Shown here one piece after another: positions 34,021-44,704 of a stretch of 64,000 nucleotides of DNA. The stretch's first letter is position 1; each line of letters begins with the position of its first letter. The stretch covers positions 744,001 to 808,000 of the forward strand of contig NC_057384.1 of NCBI RefSeq assembly GCF_016906535.1, written 5' to 3'. The notes beneath the pieces were generated by a model. The model worked only from the letters and a program-made list of their open reading frames with translations. It was not told the origin of the DNA and made no database searches. The translations under genes and the position numbers were made by a program. This DNA is from Rhizoctonia solani. Lineage: Eukaryota > Basidiomycota > Agaricomycetes > Cantharellales > Ceratobasidiaceae.

Positions 34021-35699
34021 ATGTCTCAATGCCCAACTGCCAGCGCCACTCCCTCCACAGTCTTGGATTCACAGCCTTCAGGGCTGTTGGATGCCACCCC
34101 CTATGTTTCCCAGATTGCATCTACTGTGTGGCAGAGTCAAGAGCTGCCTCTGTCACAGCTCACTCCCAGGACTCTCAAAAGAAGGTTGGATCTGGACTCC
34201 CAAGAAGAAGGAGTAAGTGGTCTTGTTTGCTAGCAAAATCCTTTTACTAAAAGATAACTGTAAAGTCACAGATATCCTGCGTGCTTCCCCCCTTGTCCAG
34301 GCATTGGTTAGCAGTGCCCAGCAACAGGGAAGACTTAGAAAATGGAGGAAGCTCCATTGTCCCATCCATGGCTCCATTGGAGTCAAGGGAATCTATTGTT
34401 CCTGCAGCCCCTGAAGGGCAGGAGGACATTGGGGTTCTTCCCCAAGAAGGAAGGCGCTTCCGTTGTAAGGGGAAGTGTTATCTTCTCACTTATGCTTGTT
34501 ATGTCAAGAGTGAGGAGACAAGGGAAACCTCTTGCCATGAGGTTATAAAAGAGTAAGTAGTTATACCCAGGATGTTTTTACTTTTACTGAAGATTATTCA
34601 AGTCTTGTAGATCATCTTCTTACTCTGAGGAGTGGGGAAAATTCCCTTTTGGAGTATGCCATGGGAGTCACTGAGTCCCATGACCTGAGGGAAGGTGAAT
34701 GGCAGCCTGATTGGCATTGCCATGTTATTGTTTGGGCCAGGACCCTCATCTCATCAGAGGCCCTGAACCTATGGAAGTATAAGGGAGTGCGCCCTCATGA
34801 GCGTCTTCTTGTACTTAGGGATGATAAGGGAAGGTTTGCCCCTTTATCAGCCTATGAGTATCTCAAGAAGGAGGCAGATGCCTGGGAGGCAAGATATGGG
34901 ACCCTTACAGAGGAGTTCTTATTAGGCCAGTGCCCTGCAGGGTTGAAGGCTAAGACCAATGTAAGTCCCTGGTTATGGAAAGAGGTTCTCAGCTGATGGT
35001 TCTCTTATTACAGCGTAATGAAGATTTTGCCTATGCCATGGAGGCAGAGGATGCTGAGGGATTTTTTGGTTGCTTAAAGGAGCGCCAACCTTGTGATATG
35101 GCCATGGGGTATAACAACCTCAAGGCTTTCACTGGTTACTTCTACAGGGACAAGGGTGCCCTTCCTCAGGGTGTATGTGAACCCAAGGCCCTTAAGAAGT
35201 AAGTCCTCTTCTTTTTCATGATAGAAGAGAATGTTGACAAGTTGTTACCAGGGCTACAGTCAACTTGCCACCTGGTGTTCAGGAGTGGGTTACTTCCAAT
35301 ATATTGGAACGTGACCCTGAATCTGATTGTGGTAAGATCCTTGTTTTGTGGGGGCCCTCAGAAACAGGGAAGTCAGCCCTGGCTTGTTCTTGGGGGCACC
35401 ATATTAGGTTCAGGCAGAACCTCAACTCTGATGAGTTTAGTGACCATCCTATGGTTCAGTATGCAGTGCTGGATGATATGGATTGGTCCAAGGTTCCTTT
35501 GAAGATGTGGGTGCAGGAAGACTTCAACTTCTGCACTAGTTACAGATCAGAGCGCCATTGTCAATGGGGGCGTTCTACTGTTATATGTTCCAATTCTAAG
35601 CCTTCTGTATTTGCTGATTGTAGTTATGCCACAGTTGATGGCAAGAATTGGATTGACACCAATTGTACCTTTGTGTATATTGGTGATAAGCTGTATTAG
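34021..35699 (+). CDS. rep: CRESS-DNA-type replication initiator (Rep): HUH endonuclease plus SF3 helicase
   Basis: Rolling-circle initiator. The HUH domain nicks and joins single-stranded DNA, and the helicase unwinds. Five exons fit: 34021-34212, 34272-34552, 34603-34960, 35014-35198, 35252-35699. Introns are 50-59 nt with GTAAGT donors and AG acceptors, phases match, and the sum is 1464 nt (487 residues) with no internal stop. Visible motifs: motif I YLLTYACY (134-141), motif II WHCHVIVW (195-202), motif III YLKK with the nicking Tyr (244-247), Walker A GPSETGKS (373-380), Walker B VLDDMD (411-416), motif C ICSN (Asn 453). The helicase is closest in style to the geminivirus/genomovirus lineage. 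All catalytic motifs are retained, so selection after capture is possible. The first 120 residues are low-complexity and unrecognised. Introns show long residence in a eukaryote. It ends in TAG; AATAAA is at about 35754. Confidence 0.85.
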
Positions 35700-35910
35700 A
35701 TAGTTCCTCTTTGTCTTGTCTTTCCTTGTCTTGTCTGTTCTGGTTCCTGTCTTAATAAAAGCATCCTTTCTCTTCCTCCATTTGGCACTTAGAGATAAAA
35801 TGATTCTTGGAAGATCAGATAAGACACATGGTTACTAAGAAGGATCAAACATTGGAAGAAAAGGAAGAAGAGAAGAATGTAAGGTAACTAATGGAATGTT
35901 ACATATTTCA

Positions 35911-37610
35911 TCACATTCCATCAGCATAATCCAAGGGATTCCATTTGTTCATGGCCTTGTTACTTTCAAGGTCAGGCTCATGTCCACCTTCATCACTTAG
36001 TTCATGGATTGCTAAGTTAGATATACTTCTGCTCAGATCATTCTGAGCTGCTTGCATGGCCCATTGTTTGAGCCAGTCATGTAGATCCTCTATGCTCATT
36101 TCGCGTTCTAGGATCATGTAATAGACATCCTCAGGAGTGAGGTTGTCCACATAGCCACCTAAGCCTGATGGCAGTTTGTTTTTCCAGTTTTCAATTTCTG
36201 CAGCCAGCCATTCCCTTACTGTTGAGATTGGTATCCACCATTCAGGATCAATTTCCTCAATGTCTAGATGCCACTCTGCCAACTTCCTTGTGTGCTTTAG
36301 CACTGGGGCCCTTACTACATCCTCCACAGAGGCACCCACATTACCTCTACACACAAAGAACTTGGTACTTTGCATTAGTTTGGGTTGTTTTGGTGGCTCA
36401 CTGCCAACCCAGCGGAGGTATCCCCTGATTGGACAGCGTAGGGTTCTTCCAATCCAGTAGCATTTCCATTGTTGACCCATTGGTATGTAATCAAGGGTTG
36501 CTGAGGGATCAAGTAGTTTGGCATAAGCCTTGGATTGTTGGAAGGAGTCACATCTTGTGATGACCTTATGCCAGTCATAGATGTTGGTGATAGGGGGTTG
36601 ATCATTCCCCATGTCCCAGCCCATGGATGGATCTGGGGGTGCCCATTGATCCAGGTTGTCCTGGGACCAAGGGAACTCGGTCCTGTGCTCACTGGATCTG
36701 TCAAGGTGGTAAGAGGTGGCATCTCCAGTGGCCTTGGAGATCCTGGTCTCTGTTCTGATGGCAGGCATGATGTCTTAGTAATGGGGATGGATAAGAAAGT
36801 AGTGGTGCCAGTGGTGGTTTGAGATGACTTCCCAGGCATGGGATGCCTTCCTTTATACCCTGGGTTGCCAGGACCCTTATCTTTCCGCTTGTCAGACCCT
36901 TTATTGCCCTTTGCCCTAGGGTCACGTGATTTCCTATGTTCTTCAGTAGAGTAGTTTGTTCTCCCACACACCTCACATTGGATTTCAGTAGACCCTGATT
37001 TATTGGAATTGGATTCACTGTTGTTCTTGGCCTCCCAGAGGGAAGACAAGGGAAGTATTTTATCCAATTGATCAATCACTTCCTGAGAAATACCTTGATC
37101 CAGCATTTCCTGTTCCATCTTTAGATGGTTGTCAATATGTTTCTCCAACCTTTTGACTCCCATTACTAGTTCCATTAAGAATCCATAGACCTTTTGGGTA
37201 CTTGTAAGGTGGTCATTAGTAATCCATTTCCTGTTTGCCTCAGTTTTTTGTGGTTGAGTTTCCTCAGGGAATTTGGCAAAGAAGTCTTCAATAAAATCCT
37301 TCACTGTCTTATTCCTGGTTGCCTCATTTACCAAAGGGGTGTCCTTTTCCCTGGTGGCAGGGTCCTCCAAGGGTGTGTTATTCCCTGGATTCTCATGCCT
37401 AGGGTCTAGGATCCTAGCTGTGGCAAGTTGAAATGATTCCATATCCGGTTGGTCAGCCTGTTTAGAAGGGGTAATTCCTACTCCTTCCTGATGTCCCTGT
37501 TCCATGCCTTGCATAGGAGATGTCAGCTCCATGACATGATCATGTTCAGGGTTATCCAATTGGGGCAAAGTCCCAAATACACGCCTAGGTTGCATCTTAT
37601 GAAATCCCAT
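35911..37610 (-). CDS. Gag-like protein of element F, probably two exons
   Basis: Unrecognised protein on the sense strand of the element, in the place of gag. The ATG at 37610 is the first in a frame open from 37715 down to 36375. A second frame is open from 36768 to the stop at 35911. A phase-compatible intron joins them: acceptor ...CATCAG at 36755 with a TTACTAA branch-like site, donor GTATAAAG at 36858 (104 nt) or GTCATC at 36828 (74 nt). Either gives one uninterrupted protein of about 531-541 residues. Features: a charged, helical middle, a Cys/His cluster CEVCGRTNYSTEEH (about 36977-36936) that could be a divergent zinc knuckle, a basic Lys/Gly tail, then a Trp-rich C-terminal half. 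No RT motif. It could instead be a viral structural protein. Convergent with rep, 211 bp between stops. Confidence 0.5.
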
Positions 37611-37681
37611 ATTGTTGCAAAAGGTCAGATAGAGCACTATAATAGTCTCTATTACTTGCAAGTTCCAAGATATACCTATCT

Positions 37682-37885
37682 TAGTCAGTAAGAAGCCAAA
37701 TAGCGCAACCCACAAAGGAAGTCTTTAGCTATTTGCAAGAAGAAGAAGTCTCAGTTAGTAAGAAGCAAAATAGCGCAACCCACAAAGGAAGTCTTTAGCT
37801 ATTTGCAAGTAGAAGACAAGAAGTCTTAGTTATCAAGAGGCAAAATAGCGCAACCCACAGAGGAAGTCTTTAGCTATTTGCAAGT
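37682..37885. repeat. Three tandem repeats of about 70-75 bp with internal inverted pairs
   Basis: Each unit has CAAATAGCGCAACCCACA (first A changed in units 2 and 3) followed by AGCTATTTGC. The CAAATAGC and GCTATTTG halves can pair around about 22 nt. They lie in the leader just upstream of the Gag-like ATG, so a packaging, promoter or protein-binding role is possible but unproven. Confidence 0.7.
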
Positions 37886-38948
37886 AAAGCAGTGGACACC
37901 TAGGGTCCTAGTGATGAGAAGACTCTGACAGTACTTCTTATCACTAATCAGATAGAAGGATCAGTGGAGATCCTTTGTTGACAGTTGTTGATAGTTGAAT
38001 TTCAAATAAATCATGCAGTTGCTCTTTTTGAGGTGTAGCAACACCTGCTTGTCCCTATAGGTTGTAAGACAAGGGAAAACAAGCTGGCTTTCTAAGCAGC
38101 TTGTTCCACCCCTATACATACCTGGGCATCACTTGGGTCTATATACATATTTCAAATAGGAGCACAGCCTCTTGGAGCCGTAGCACAGCCTCAAGAAGCA
38201 GTATGAGTCAAAGAACCATGTGGCAGTGCTTGATTAGCCAATCAGATGCCAAGAAATACACCAGTGAGGTGAGGTCTTGGCGGAGTTGGTTCTATTTTTA
38301 GCACATGATCACGTGGAACACCGCTTAAGTATGACTCATACTCTTGGCATGCACAGCCACAATATAAGTATGACTCATCCAATTTCCATATATGGTAATC
38401 CTATTCCCCAATCCGGCCCGGTTTTACCCGGAGATCAAGCACAGCCATCATCAAGTGATTGTGGCAGTGCAGGTAGTACTTGATGACTAAGCATTTGTCA
38501 TTATGCTTGGTCATAGTTGATTTGTCATTCATGAGTTGATCATGTGACCTGGTTGCTGACTAAGCATTTGTCATCATGCTTAGTCATACTTGATTTGTTA
38601 TCAATGAGTTGATCATGTGATCTGGTTGCTGACTCATCAGAGTTCAGCTGACTAAGCTTAGTCATCCATCCATTTCATCTTCTTTCCTAATTTGGAAAGG
38701 GGATTGCCATTTTTGGTAAGTCTAGGTTGCTTAGTCTCTATTTGTCTTGAAAGTCTTCTTCAAGTTATGTCTCTTTCCTAATTAGGAAGGTGAGTTACCA
38801 TAAATGGTAATATGAAGTTGTGTTGTTGGGACAATATGTTGTGCATCATTGATGTAGAGGCATTAGTCATCCCTACATCCCCTATAGGCAATACATATAC
38901 ACATATATATGTATATATACTGGGTATAGGTGAGCAGCTTGATTTCAA
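37886..38948 (-). other. Leader of element F, non-coding
   Basis: I find no supported gene here. It holds a tandem duplication of about 78 bp (38483-38636, units containing GACTAAGCATTTGTCAT and GAGTTGATCATGTGA), a short AT-rich run of TATA repeats (38895-38920), and an inverted-repeat-like CCGGTTTTACCCGG near 38419. The bases next to the LTR (TTGAAATCAAGCTGC on the minus strand) match neither a tRNA end that I recognise nor the element's own RNA start. Confidence 0.5.
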
Positions 38949-38975
38949 TGTCATAACCCATATCTGGAGGGGTTA

Positions 38976-40563
38976 TGTTATGGATATGACATTTCTTCTT
39001 TAATCTGTACTTATTTTAATTACACTAGTAATCTCACCGTAAATAAATGAGATAAAGATGCAAACTAAGGTTTTCAAGGTCCCTCTATCCAATAGTGACC
39101 TTTACAAAACCTACAAAGCTCAGGAATGCCCTTAATATGCGATGCCTTTTGCATATATGCTGTTTTCTCACTCATTTAAATATATATAAATTCAGCTGAG
39201 TAGATAAACAGTGACAAGTAATATTTCTCTTGTTTGTAGTATTTATTACTCAAGATTCTATCTTGTGGCTACACACAGAAATATTCAGGGTCCCCCCTGT
39301 CGCATAGGCAAGTGCTCCGGCGCTTAATCAGCCCTTAAGCGCCGACGCACTAAATGCGCCTTTTCTCCATCACCCGGGCATCCCACACTGCCGAATCGCT
39401 TGCGCTTAGGTGCGCATGTTTGTGCGCTCCAGAACGCTGGGTCAAACTCCCAAAACGGACAACATTTGGCTGAGTTATGCCCCATTTACTGTAAGTACCC
39501 AATGCAGAGGTATCCTACCTTTGGGATTGTTTACTCCAAGGATGAAACACTTAGTCTTGGGACATCTAAGGACCCACACAGGTAAATAATGCCTTGGGGC
39601 AAACATTGCCTTGGGGCAAACATTGCCTTGGGGCAAACATTGCCTTGGGGCAAACATTGCCTTGGGGCAAACATTGCCTTGGGGCAAATATTAGGATCTG
39701 TTGTTTGTTTACTATGTACCAAAGTATTGGCTCCCTCAAGTGTTTCAGTTGCCACCTGTACCTCCTGTACCCCCTCTTGGTATCAATCATGTATATACTT
39801 GTTTGTGCGCCTTCTCAGGGTATAAAAGGACCCTGTGAAGACGCTTCTAATGCATCCATTTATCCACTCTTATATATTGACATATACACACAAGCCTTTA
39901 ACAGCTTATCTGCGCATTTACTTTAGTGATTGACTCACTGTAAATAGCATAGGAGGTTATTCGGCGCACTAAGACCATAGGCCAGTCCCAACAGACACAG
40001 GGTAACCTATTAGTGTAATTACTGCAACCCTGTGCCCCTTGACTGTCACAGTTGTTGAGTTCAACATTGAGTATAGTGCAACGATACTGTAAGGATTGTT
40101 GTGATTGAGTGATAGTGTTTCAATCCACCATAACCCCTATATTGTAGATAGCTTTATCTACAATATCTCATAAATCCTAGATATATTTTAGGTAAACCCC
40201 ATAAGTCTTAAGTCTTACTTAAGCATATATAAGTCCTATACTTATTAGGCAAATCCTATAAATCCTGTACATTAGTCAGGTAACCCTCTTACTTAAGGTA
40301 CTATCCTAGAGACCTTAAGTATACATACCCTTAGTCACTTAGGCTTAAGTAACATTAGTCTAAGGTACTATACATAACCAACCACCTGCACTTCATAGTT
40401 GCTAGACTATTTGTTAGGAGTTGTTATTCCTGATAACCTAGCCTATATTGTGCATATATTCTGTGCATATATTCTGATTCTTAATACTAGTTCTTAGTTA
40501 TTCTCATATACCTTTTGTATATAGTAATTCTTTCTTACTCCTGTACTTACACGACTCTTAACA
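38976..40563 (+). repeat. Solo LTR, family E (complete, 1588 bp)
   Basis: TGTTATGGATATGAC to CGACTCTTAACA, perfect TSD GGTTA (38971-38975 and 40564-40568). It has CTCAGGGTATAAAAGG near 39816-39831 as a promoter box. This is the reference copy for the four other E copies in the window. No coding; open frames across the minisatellite are repeat artefacts. Confidence 0.93.
39591..39690 (+). repeat. 17-bp minisatellite, six units
   Basis: Unit GCCTTGGGGCAAACATT repeated six times in tandem inside the E LTR. Other E copies have two units (about 5610) or one (about 15205), so the number changes between copies. Confidence 0.85.
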
Positions 40564-41106
40564 GGTTATTACCATATATATCCACTGTCAAAGATATATA
40601 TAGTATATATGATGCACAGTGATATATTAATAATATAAGTTGCTGGGGGACGTTGCACTCCCCCCACCCCCCTAGCCGCAGGCCAATGTTAAGGGAGCCC
40701 GCAGGCAAGGTCTGAATAATATATTATTATAGAAGAGATTATGTCATCCCCCCCCACCTCAAATCCGTAGTAGTTTAGTATAGTATTTGATAAAGGACTG
40801 GGGGGGGGAGGTCATGTGACCTGGACTTAGAGAATATCACTAAGTCCAGCCATGTCGACCATAAGTCTCTTATATATGGGAACCTGGAGGTTCTGAGTGC
40901 ATATGTGCGAGTATATGCGTGCTTGCGGTCATGTTGGTGTGCAACATGAGTGTGTTGGAGGCTTGACAAGGTCAGGACTCATGGACAGAATGGAGTGGGT
41001 CATGACAGGGTGGCTAGGAAAGGCTCTAGGGCAACCCTGAACCTCTTGAGTAAGTCAGTAGGTAGAGTTTAAGCCTGTTAAATCAGCATATACACTTTAA
41101 TTCAGC

Positions 41107-41667
41107 TGTTATAATCCCCTAACATATACCATTGAAATTGTCTCTTTTTTCTGATATTTTTAGTATTTTTTCCGAACCCTTTATCTTATGTTTTTCAATC
41201 ACGTGATCTTGGCGCTTATAATGCCAAGATGCCATGCCAAGATGCTGTGCCAAGAGTGCTTAGGAGAAATCCATGCTTCTGCACAGCCTGCAGCATGCTT
41301 CTAATTTCATACAGACTCTTCTACCTCTCACACACAGACCATGTATATAGTTTCTACCTTGTCTATATAAACAGCAGGATAATTGCTTGGAGACCCCAAG
41401 TCAATTTTACCTTGTCTCATATCCATTGAGGAGGCACCCAGCCAGCTAAGTAACAGGCCCCTAGCAGTGTTACTAATGTAACCCCCTTACTTTAACTCAT
41501 CCCACCTCCCAGGCCTAAGGCCCCATTGTTGACAATAGATAGCAGTAGGTTGCCTTAAGCAACAGTAGTATAGCCTAAACAGTAGATAACATAAGCATTG
41601 TCTGTGGTAGTATGGCCATAAGTGCCTGCCCTATTAGCAAGTACCCACCTTACAGTGGTGTACAACA
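41107..41667 (+). repeat. Solo LTR, family B
   Basis: 561 bp, TGTTATAATCC to GTGTACAACA, flanks TCAGC and TAAGC (5-bp duplication with one change), in the I LTR. Confidence 0.88.
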
Positions 41668-41954
41668 TAAGCACAATCTTGGTCAAATAAATTACTAACA
41701 AATCCAGATAAATCACAGTAAGTAACTAAGACTCAGTACTGACTTTTATACTGTAGGCACAAGCATAACCAACCACCTGCATCTGCAGTAATTGCTTGCT
41801 TACTTGTTCAGTGTAGGGATCACCCTGATTGCTAACCTACTTTACCTTTATATAGCTAGTTTATTGCCTTTTATATCCATAGCTAATTGATATATTAACT
41901 ACTTTATTATATTCTGTATGTAATTACATAGTCTCCAAAACCCTACTCTATAAC

Positions 41955-42127
41955 TGTCATAAACAGAGGAAAATAGAACTAGCTGGAATTGAATCAGCTT
42001 GACCACTAAGCCATAGAGCCCTATTACTCCTCTGCTGACAACCCATGATTACACCTGCTACCCCTCAAATTTGGGCTTGGGCCAGCATGCAACCACTTAT
42101 ACTGGTCATGTGACCATGTCCAGGACA
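41955..42127 (+). mobile_element. Family K element at a deletion junction
   Basis: 173 bp, TGTCATAAACAGAGG to TGTCCAGGACA. The left neighbour ATAAC is the end of the I LTR and the right neighbour TGCAG is internal C LTR sequence, so the two sides do not match. See findings for the recombination reading. Confidence 0.85.
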
Positions 42128-42409
42128 TGCAGCCTTACTCATGCATATGTGTTGCTACAATGTCATGTGGCTGAGTAAGTGCTGGAGGGGATGTGGCAGG
42201 GTACTTAGGGTATGGCATAAGCACTAAAGTCTTGTGATCAAAAAGATTGTCTGTTCAACTTTGTTTAAATTTAAGAAAATTGGAAATAATTCTGTGGTAT
42301 CAAATGTGTCTACAACAGTGACTATGAACAAGACATCTTTACAAGAGATGTTTCCCCTGGTTCCATATGTATTGTCTTGTTGTATTGAGTTTGCAATTGG
42401 GACCCTTTC

Positions 42410-42843
42410 TGTCATGACCCATGCCTTTGCTGGCATGTCTCCTGACCAAGCCACCTACAAATAGGATATTCCACAGTCTTTAGAAGGCCGCATATACTCA
42501 CATACATGCAGTCACAACTGTCATTACTCTAAGCGCTCATGACTTAGAGACTGACAGTCCACCAGGGTCACATGACCTCCCCCCCTCCAGTCCTTTACCA
42601 AATACTATACTAAACTGCTACAGATTTGAGGTGGGGGGGGGATGACATAATATCTTCTATCATAATATATTATTCAGACCTTGCCTGCAGGCATTAACAT
42701 GGGCCTGCAGCTAGGGGGGCGGGGGAGTGCAACATCCCCAAGCAACATATATTACTCATATATCATTGTGCATCACATGTACTATATATATCTTTGACAG
42801 TGGACATCTATGGTAATAACCTTTCCAGATATGGGTTATGACA
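42410..42843 (-). repeat. Solo LTR, family F (reverse)
   Basis: 434 bp, TGTCATGACCC to GGGTTATGACA, TSD CTTTC (42405-42409 and 42844-42848), inside the Harbinger transposase. Confidence 0.92.
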
Positions 42844-44704
42844 CTTTCTGCAGTGTTAAAGCAAATACAAGAAGCACACATCACTTGGCTGTCAGTGGCC
42901 AAAATGGCAGAACTCTCAGAAATGATCAAAAAATGGCATCCAATAATTGAACAAGCTTTTGGATTTATTGACAGGCTTAGCTTTCCTGTGGGGACCAGTT
43001 TGGACCCAAAAATCAAACAAGCAACCTACAATGGCTGGCTACATGCACATCAAATAACTAATCCAACTGTGTTTTCTCCTGACAGCACAACTTGTATGTC
43101 ATTTGATTTGTTGCAACTGACACACTGTTGATCCTTGGATAGGTTGTTTTAGTGCTAGGATCAATGCTCCTGGGAGCTGGCATGATTTGCAAACAGCTAA
43201 TCATATATATGAAAAGTTAAAGGACTGTCCCAACAGTCATTTCCTAATTGTTGAAACTGCTTTACTGCATACACACACTAATAGAGGCACAATCAAGATG
43301 CCTATGAAACATTGGATGCAGCTTGGAAATGACCCAGCTCAAGCTGCTGAACTTTTTGCATACTCAATTGCAATTGCATTGACTTGATAACCAGCTGAAT
43401 AGGGAATAAGAGCAATTCAAGGTAGCTACAGTTGTCTACAAGCACCTCTTGATATCAATGGCCCAGTTGGCCAACAAGTCTTGATTGGAACTTGTTTCTG
43501 CTTGAACAACCTCTGCACTTGGCTCATAGGTGTCAAACAAATTCAAATGGTTTGCATGAAGGAATAGGACAGCAAAGGTGACTGCTCTCCATGCAACTTA
43601 CAGTTACTGTTCTTCTCTGAAATCAGGAGTAACAATCAGGTTTGTTGGTTCTATCTACAAGTAGCTCCAGGACTGTCACAAACTTAGTGGTATCAAGTTG
43701 TGCTATTTTTTGTAGCAGAGAACAAATCAAGATGTGACTTGCTGTGCAAATATACATGTAAGGACAGAAAGAGTAAAGACAGATTCAAAACAACTTGTAA
43801 GGACAGATATACAAAGAAATTGTTAAAATCCAGAATGAACCAGGGGCTTGCCCTTTTTGGAAATAGTTACTTTTGAACTGGGAGGCATGTTAAATACCTT
43901 TGAAGCTTCTTCCACAAAATTGTGATCCATGTCTTCACACAGGGTAGGATTAATATTGTCTGGCTCAGTGTGGTTGGAAATGAATGCCAAGCAGGGACAA
44001 TTGGGAGTGGGCATGGAATCATCCTCAGGGGTCTTGCAAATAACATCACCTGCTACAGCAGGATTGATGGCTGGCAAGTGCTCACAAAGAAAGCTAGCAA
44101 GTGCATTACCATTTGAGGGACCACCAGCAGCCCCCAAAGCTCCTTTTGGCATGGGTATACCATACACAGCCATAGCCATAGTCAGACTATTGGCTTGTTG
44201 TTCAAGCTGATGACACCTCTCCTGTAAGATAGAACACTCTATCCTGAGCCATTCAATGGTGCAATCCCAGCCAAAGAGTTGGGCTCTGGCAGTGCCAGTG
44301 GCCTTGTGAGTACCATCAACATTGGTTGTCTTGCATTTAAGGATCTTGCTGATATTGTTCATGGTTGACTAGTCATTTCTGCAATGCTTATTGGGGTTCT
44401 TCTTGGTCTCAGTAAAGTCTTGGTCCTTTGCAGCATAGTAAGTTGTGCCTGACTTGGTCTTCACAGCAGGCTCAACCTTCTGTTTGATGGGGAATATGTT
44501 GGAACATACCAAAACCTTGTTGCCCAAGGATATTTCAATCACCTCAGGCTCTGGATTATGAGCTGCTGAGCTAGGCTGCATTGACTTAGAGCAAGCAAAC
44601 AGGGGAGGAGCCAGTCTAGTGACAGTAGGAGAGTTCTTGGAATTGATACAAGGCTTTTTAAGTGGGGGCTCATTGACTATGGTTGCATCAATTGGTATGC
44701 CCAA

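Larger units (their letters stand above)
33159..41007 (-). mobile_element. LTR element F with antisense Rep gene, no pol
   Basis: Complete F insertion in an I LTR. LTRs are 33159-33625 and 38949-41007 (the latter holding an E solo); outer flanks are GGGTA (33154-33158) and GGGTG (41008-41012). The inner flanks TTGCC and TTCAA do not match, so the two LTRs bound one insertion. TTGCCCCCCCTTTT at 33626-33639 is a polypurine tract in reverse, so the element runs on the minus strand. In order it has a leader with repeats (38948-37611), a Gag-like gene (37610-35911), then the Rep gene on the opposite strand (35699-34021). No RT, RNase H or integrase is present, so it would depend on another element. 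About seven differences between LTRs by eye suggest a fairly recent insertion. Confidence 0.8.
38949..41007 (-). repeat. F element LTR (5' LTR by sense), split by an E solo
   Basis: Pieces 38949-38975 and 40569-41007 around an E LTR (TSD GGTTA). It is nearly the same as 33159-33625. By element orientation this is the promoter-bearing 5' LTR, so the E insertion should disturb it: the TATATAAGAG box is on the far (41007) side and is retained. Confidence 0.85.
32232..41954 (+). repeat. LTR family I, CpG-depleted, with nested Rep element and B solo
   Basis: Starts TGTTATGGAATGG. Pieces 32232-33158, 41008-41106 and 41668-41954 align with the complete I LTR at 26453. The Rep-bearing F element (33159-41007) and a B solo (41107-41667) are inserted. 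The final base and the right target duplication are missing because a K-associated deletion begins at 41955. Confidence 0.85.
32092..42317 (-). repeat. Solo LTR, family C (reverse), carrying a 9.9-kb nested block
   Basis: Pieces 32092-32231 (starts TGTCCTAAATGTC) and 42128-42317 (ends GTCTACAACA), flanks GGGAC and GTGAC (5-bp duplication with one change) inside the Harbinger gene. An I LTR was inserted at 32232. The middle of C, about 160 bp, is missing next to a K element, see findings. Confidence 0.75.
31869..43566 (+). pseudogene. PIF/Harbinger-type DDE transposase, split
   Basis: Three coding pieces: 31869-32091, 42318-42409 and 42844-43566. A reverse C LTR (32092-42317) with everything nested in it, and an F solo (42410-42843), separate them. 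Reading across gives the pattern I know from fungal DDE_Tnp_4/Harbinger transposases: ALYHSQDNCSYITTMG near 31879, an FGFIDRLSFPVGTS segment (first Asp) near 42960, NGWLHAH near 43033, NAPGSWHDL (second Asp region, frame-shifted in) near 43165, and a tail RAIQGSY near 43412. In the tail a TAG at about 43402 replaces the Trp of the usual AEWGMR motif. Stops are frequent. The start is lost at the A 3' LTR. A Myb/SANT-like gene lies convergent downstream, as expected for a two-gene Harbinger element. Confidence 0.65.

Noticed and set aside
34342..34548. Open frames on both strands overlapping the Rep exons (for example 34153-34386 minus)
   Set aside because: They lack known motifs and overlap the exon chain that preserves all Rep motifs; treated as shadows.
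36375..36754. C-terminal end of the first Gag-like frame as coding
   Set aside because: Pro/Thr/Ser-rich shadow of the Trp-rich frame that starts at 36768; the splice model excludes it.
39590..39700. Possible CRISPR-like array because of regular repeats
   Set aside because: Units are directly tandem with no spacers and lie in a eukaryotic LTR; it is a minisatellite.
33159..41007. Whole element as a tandemly integrated viral genome rather than a retroelement
   Set aside because: TG...CA ends, 5-bp duplications at several solo copies and a polypurine tract fit integrase-mediated LTR insertion better; kept only as an alternative origin for the internal genes.
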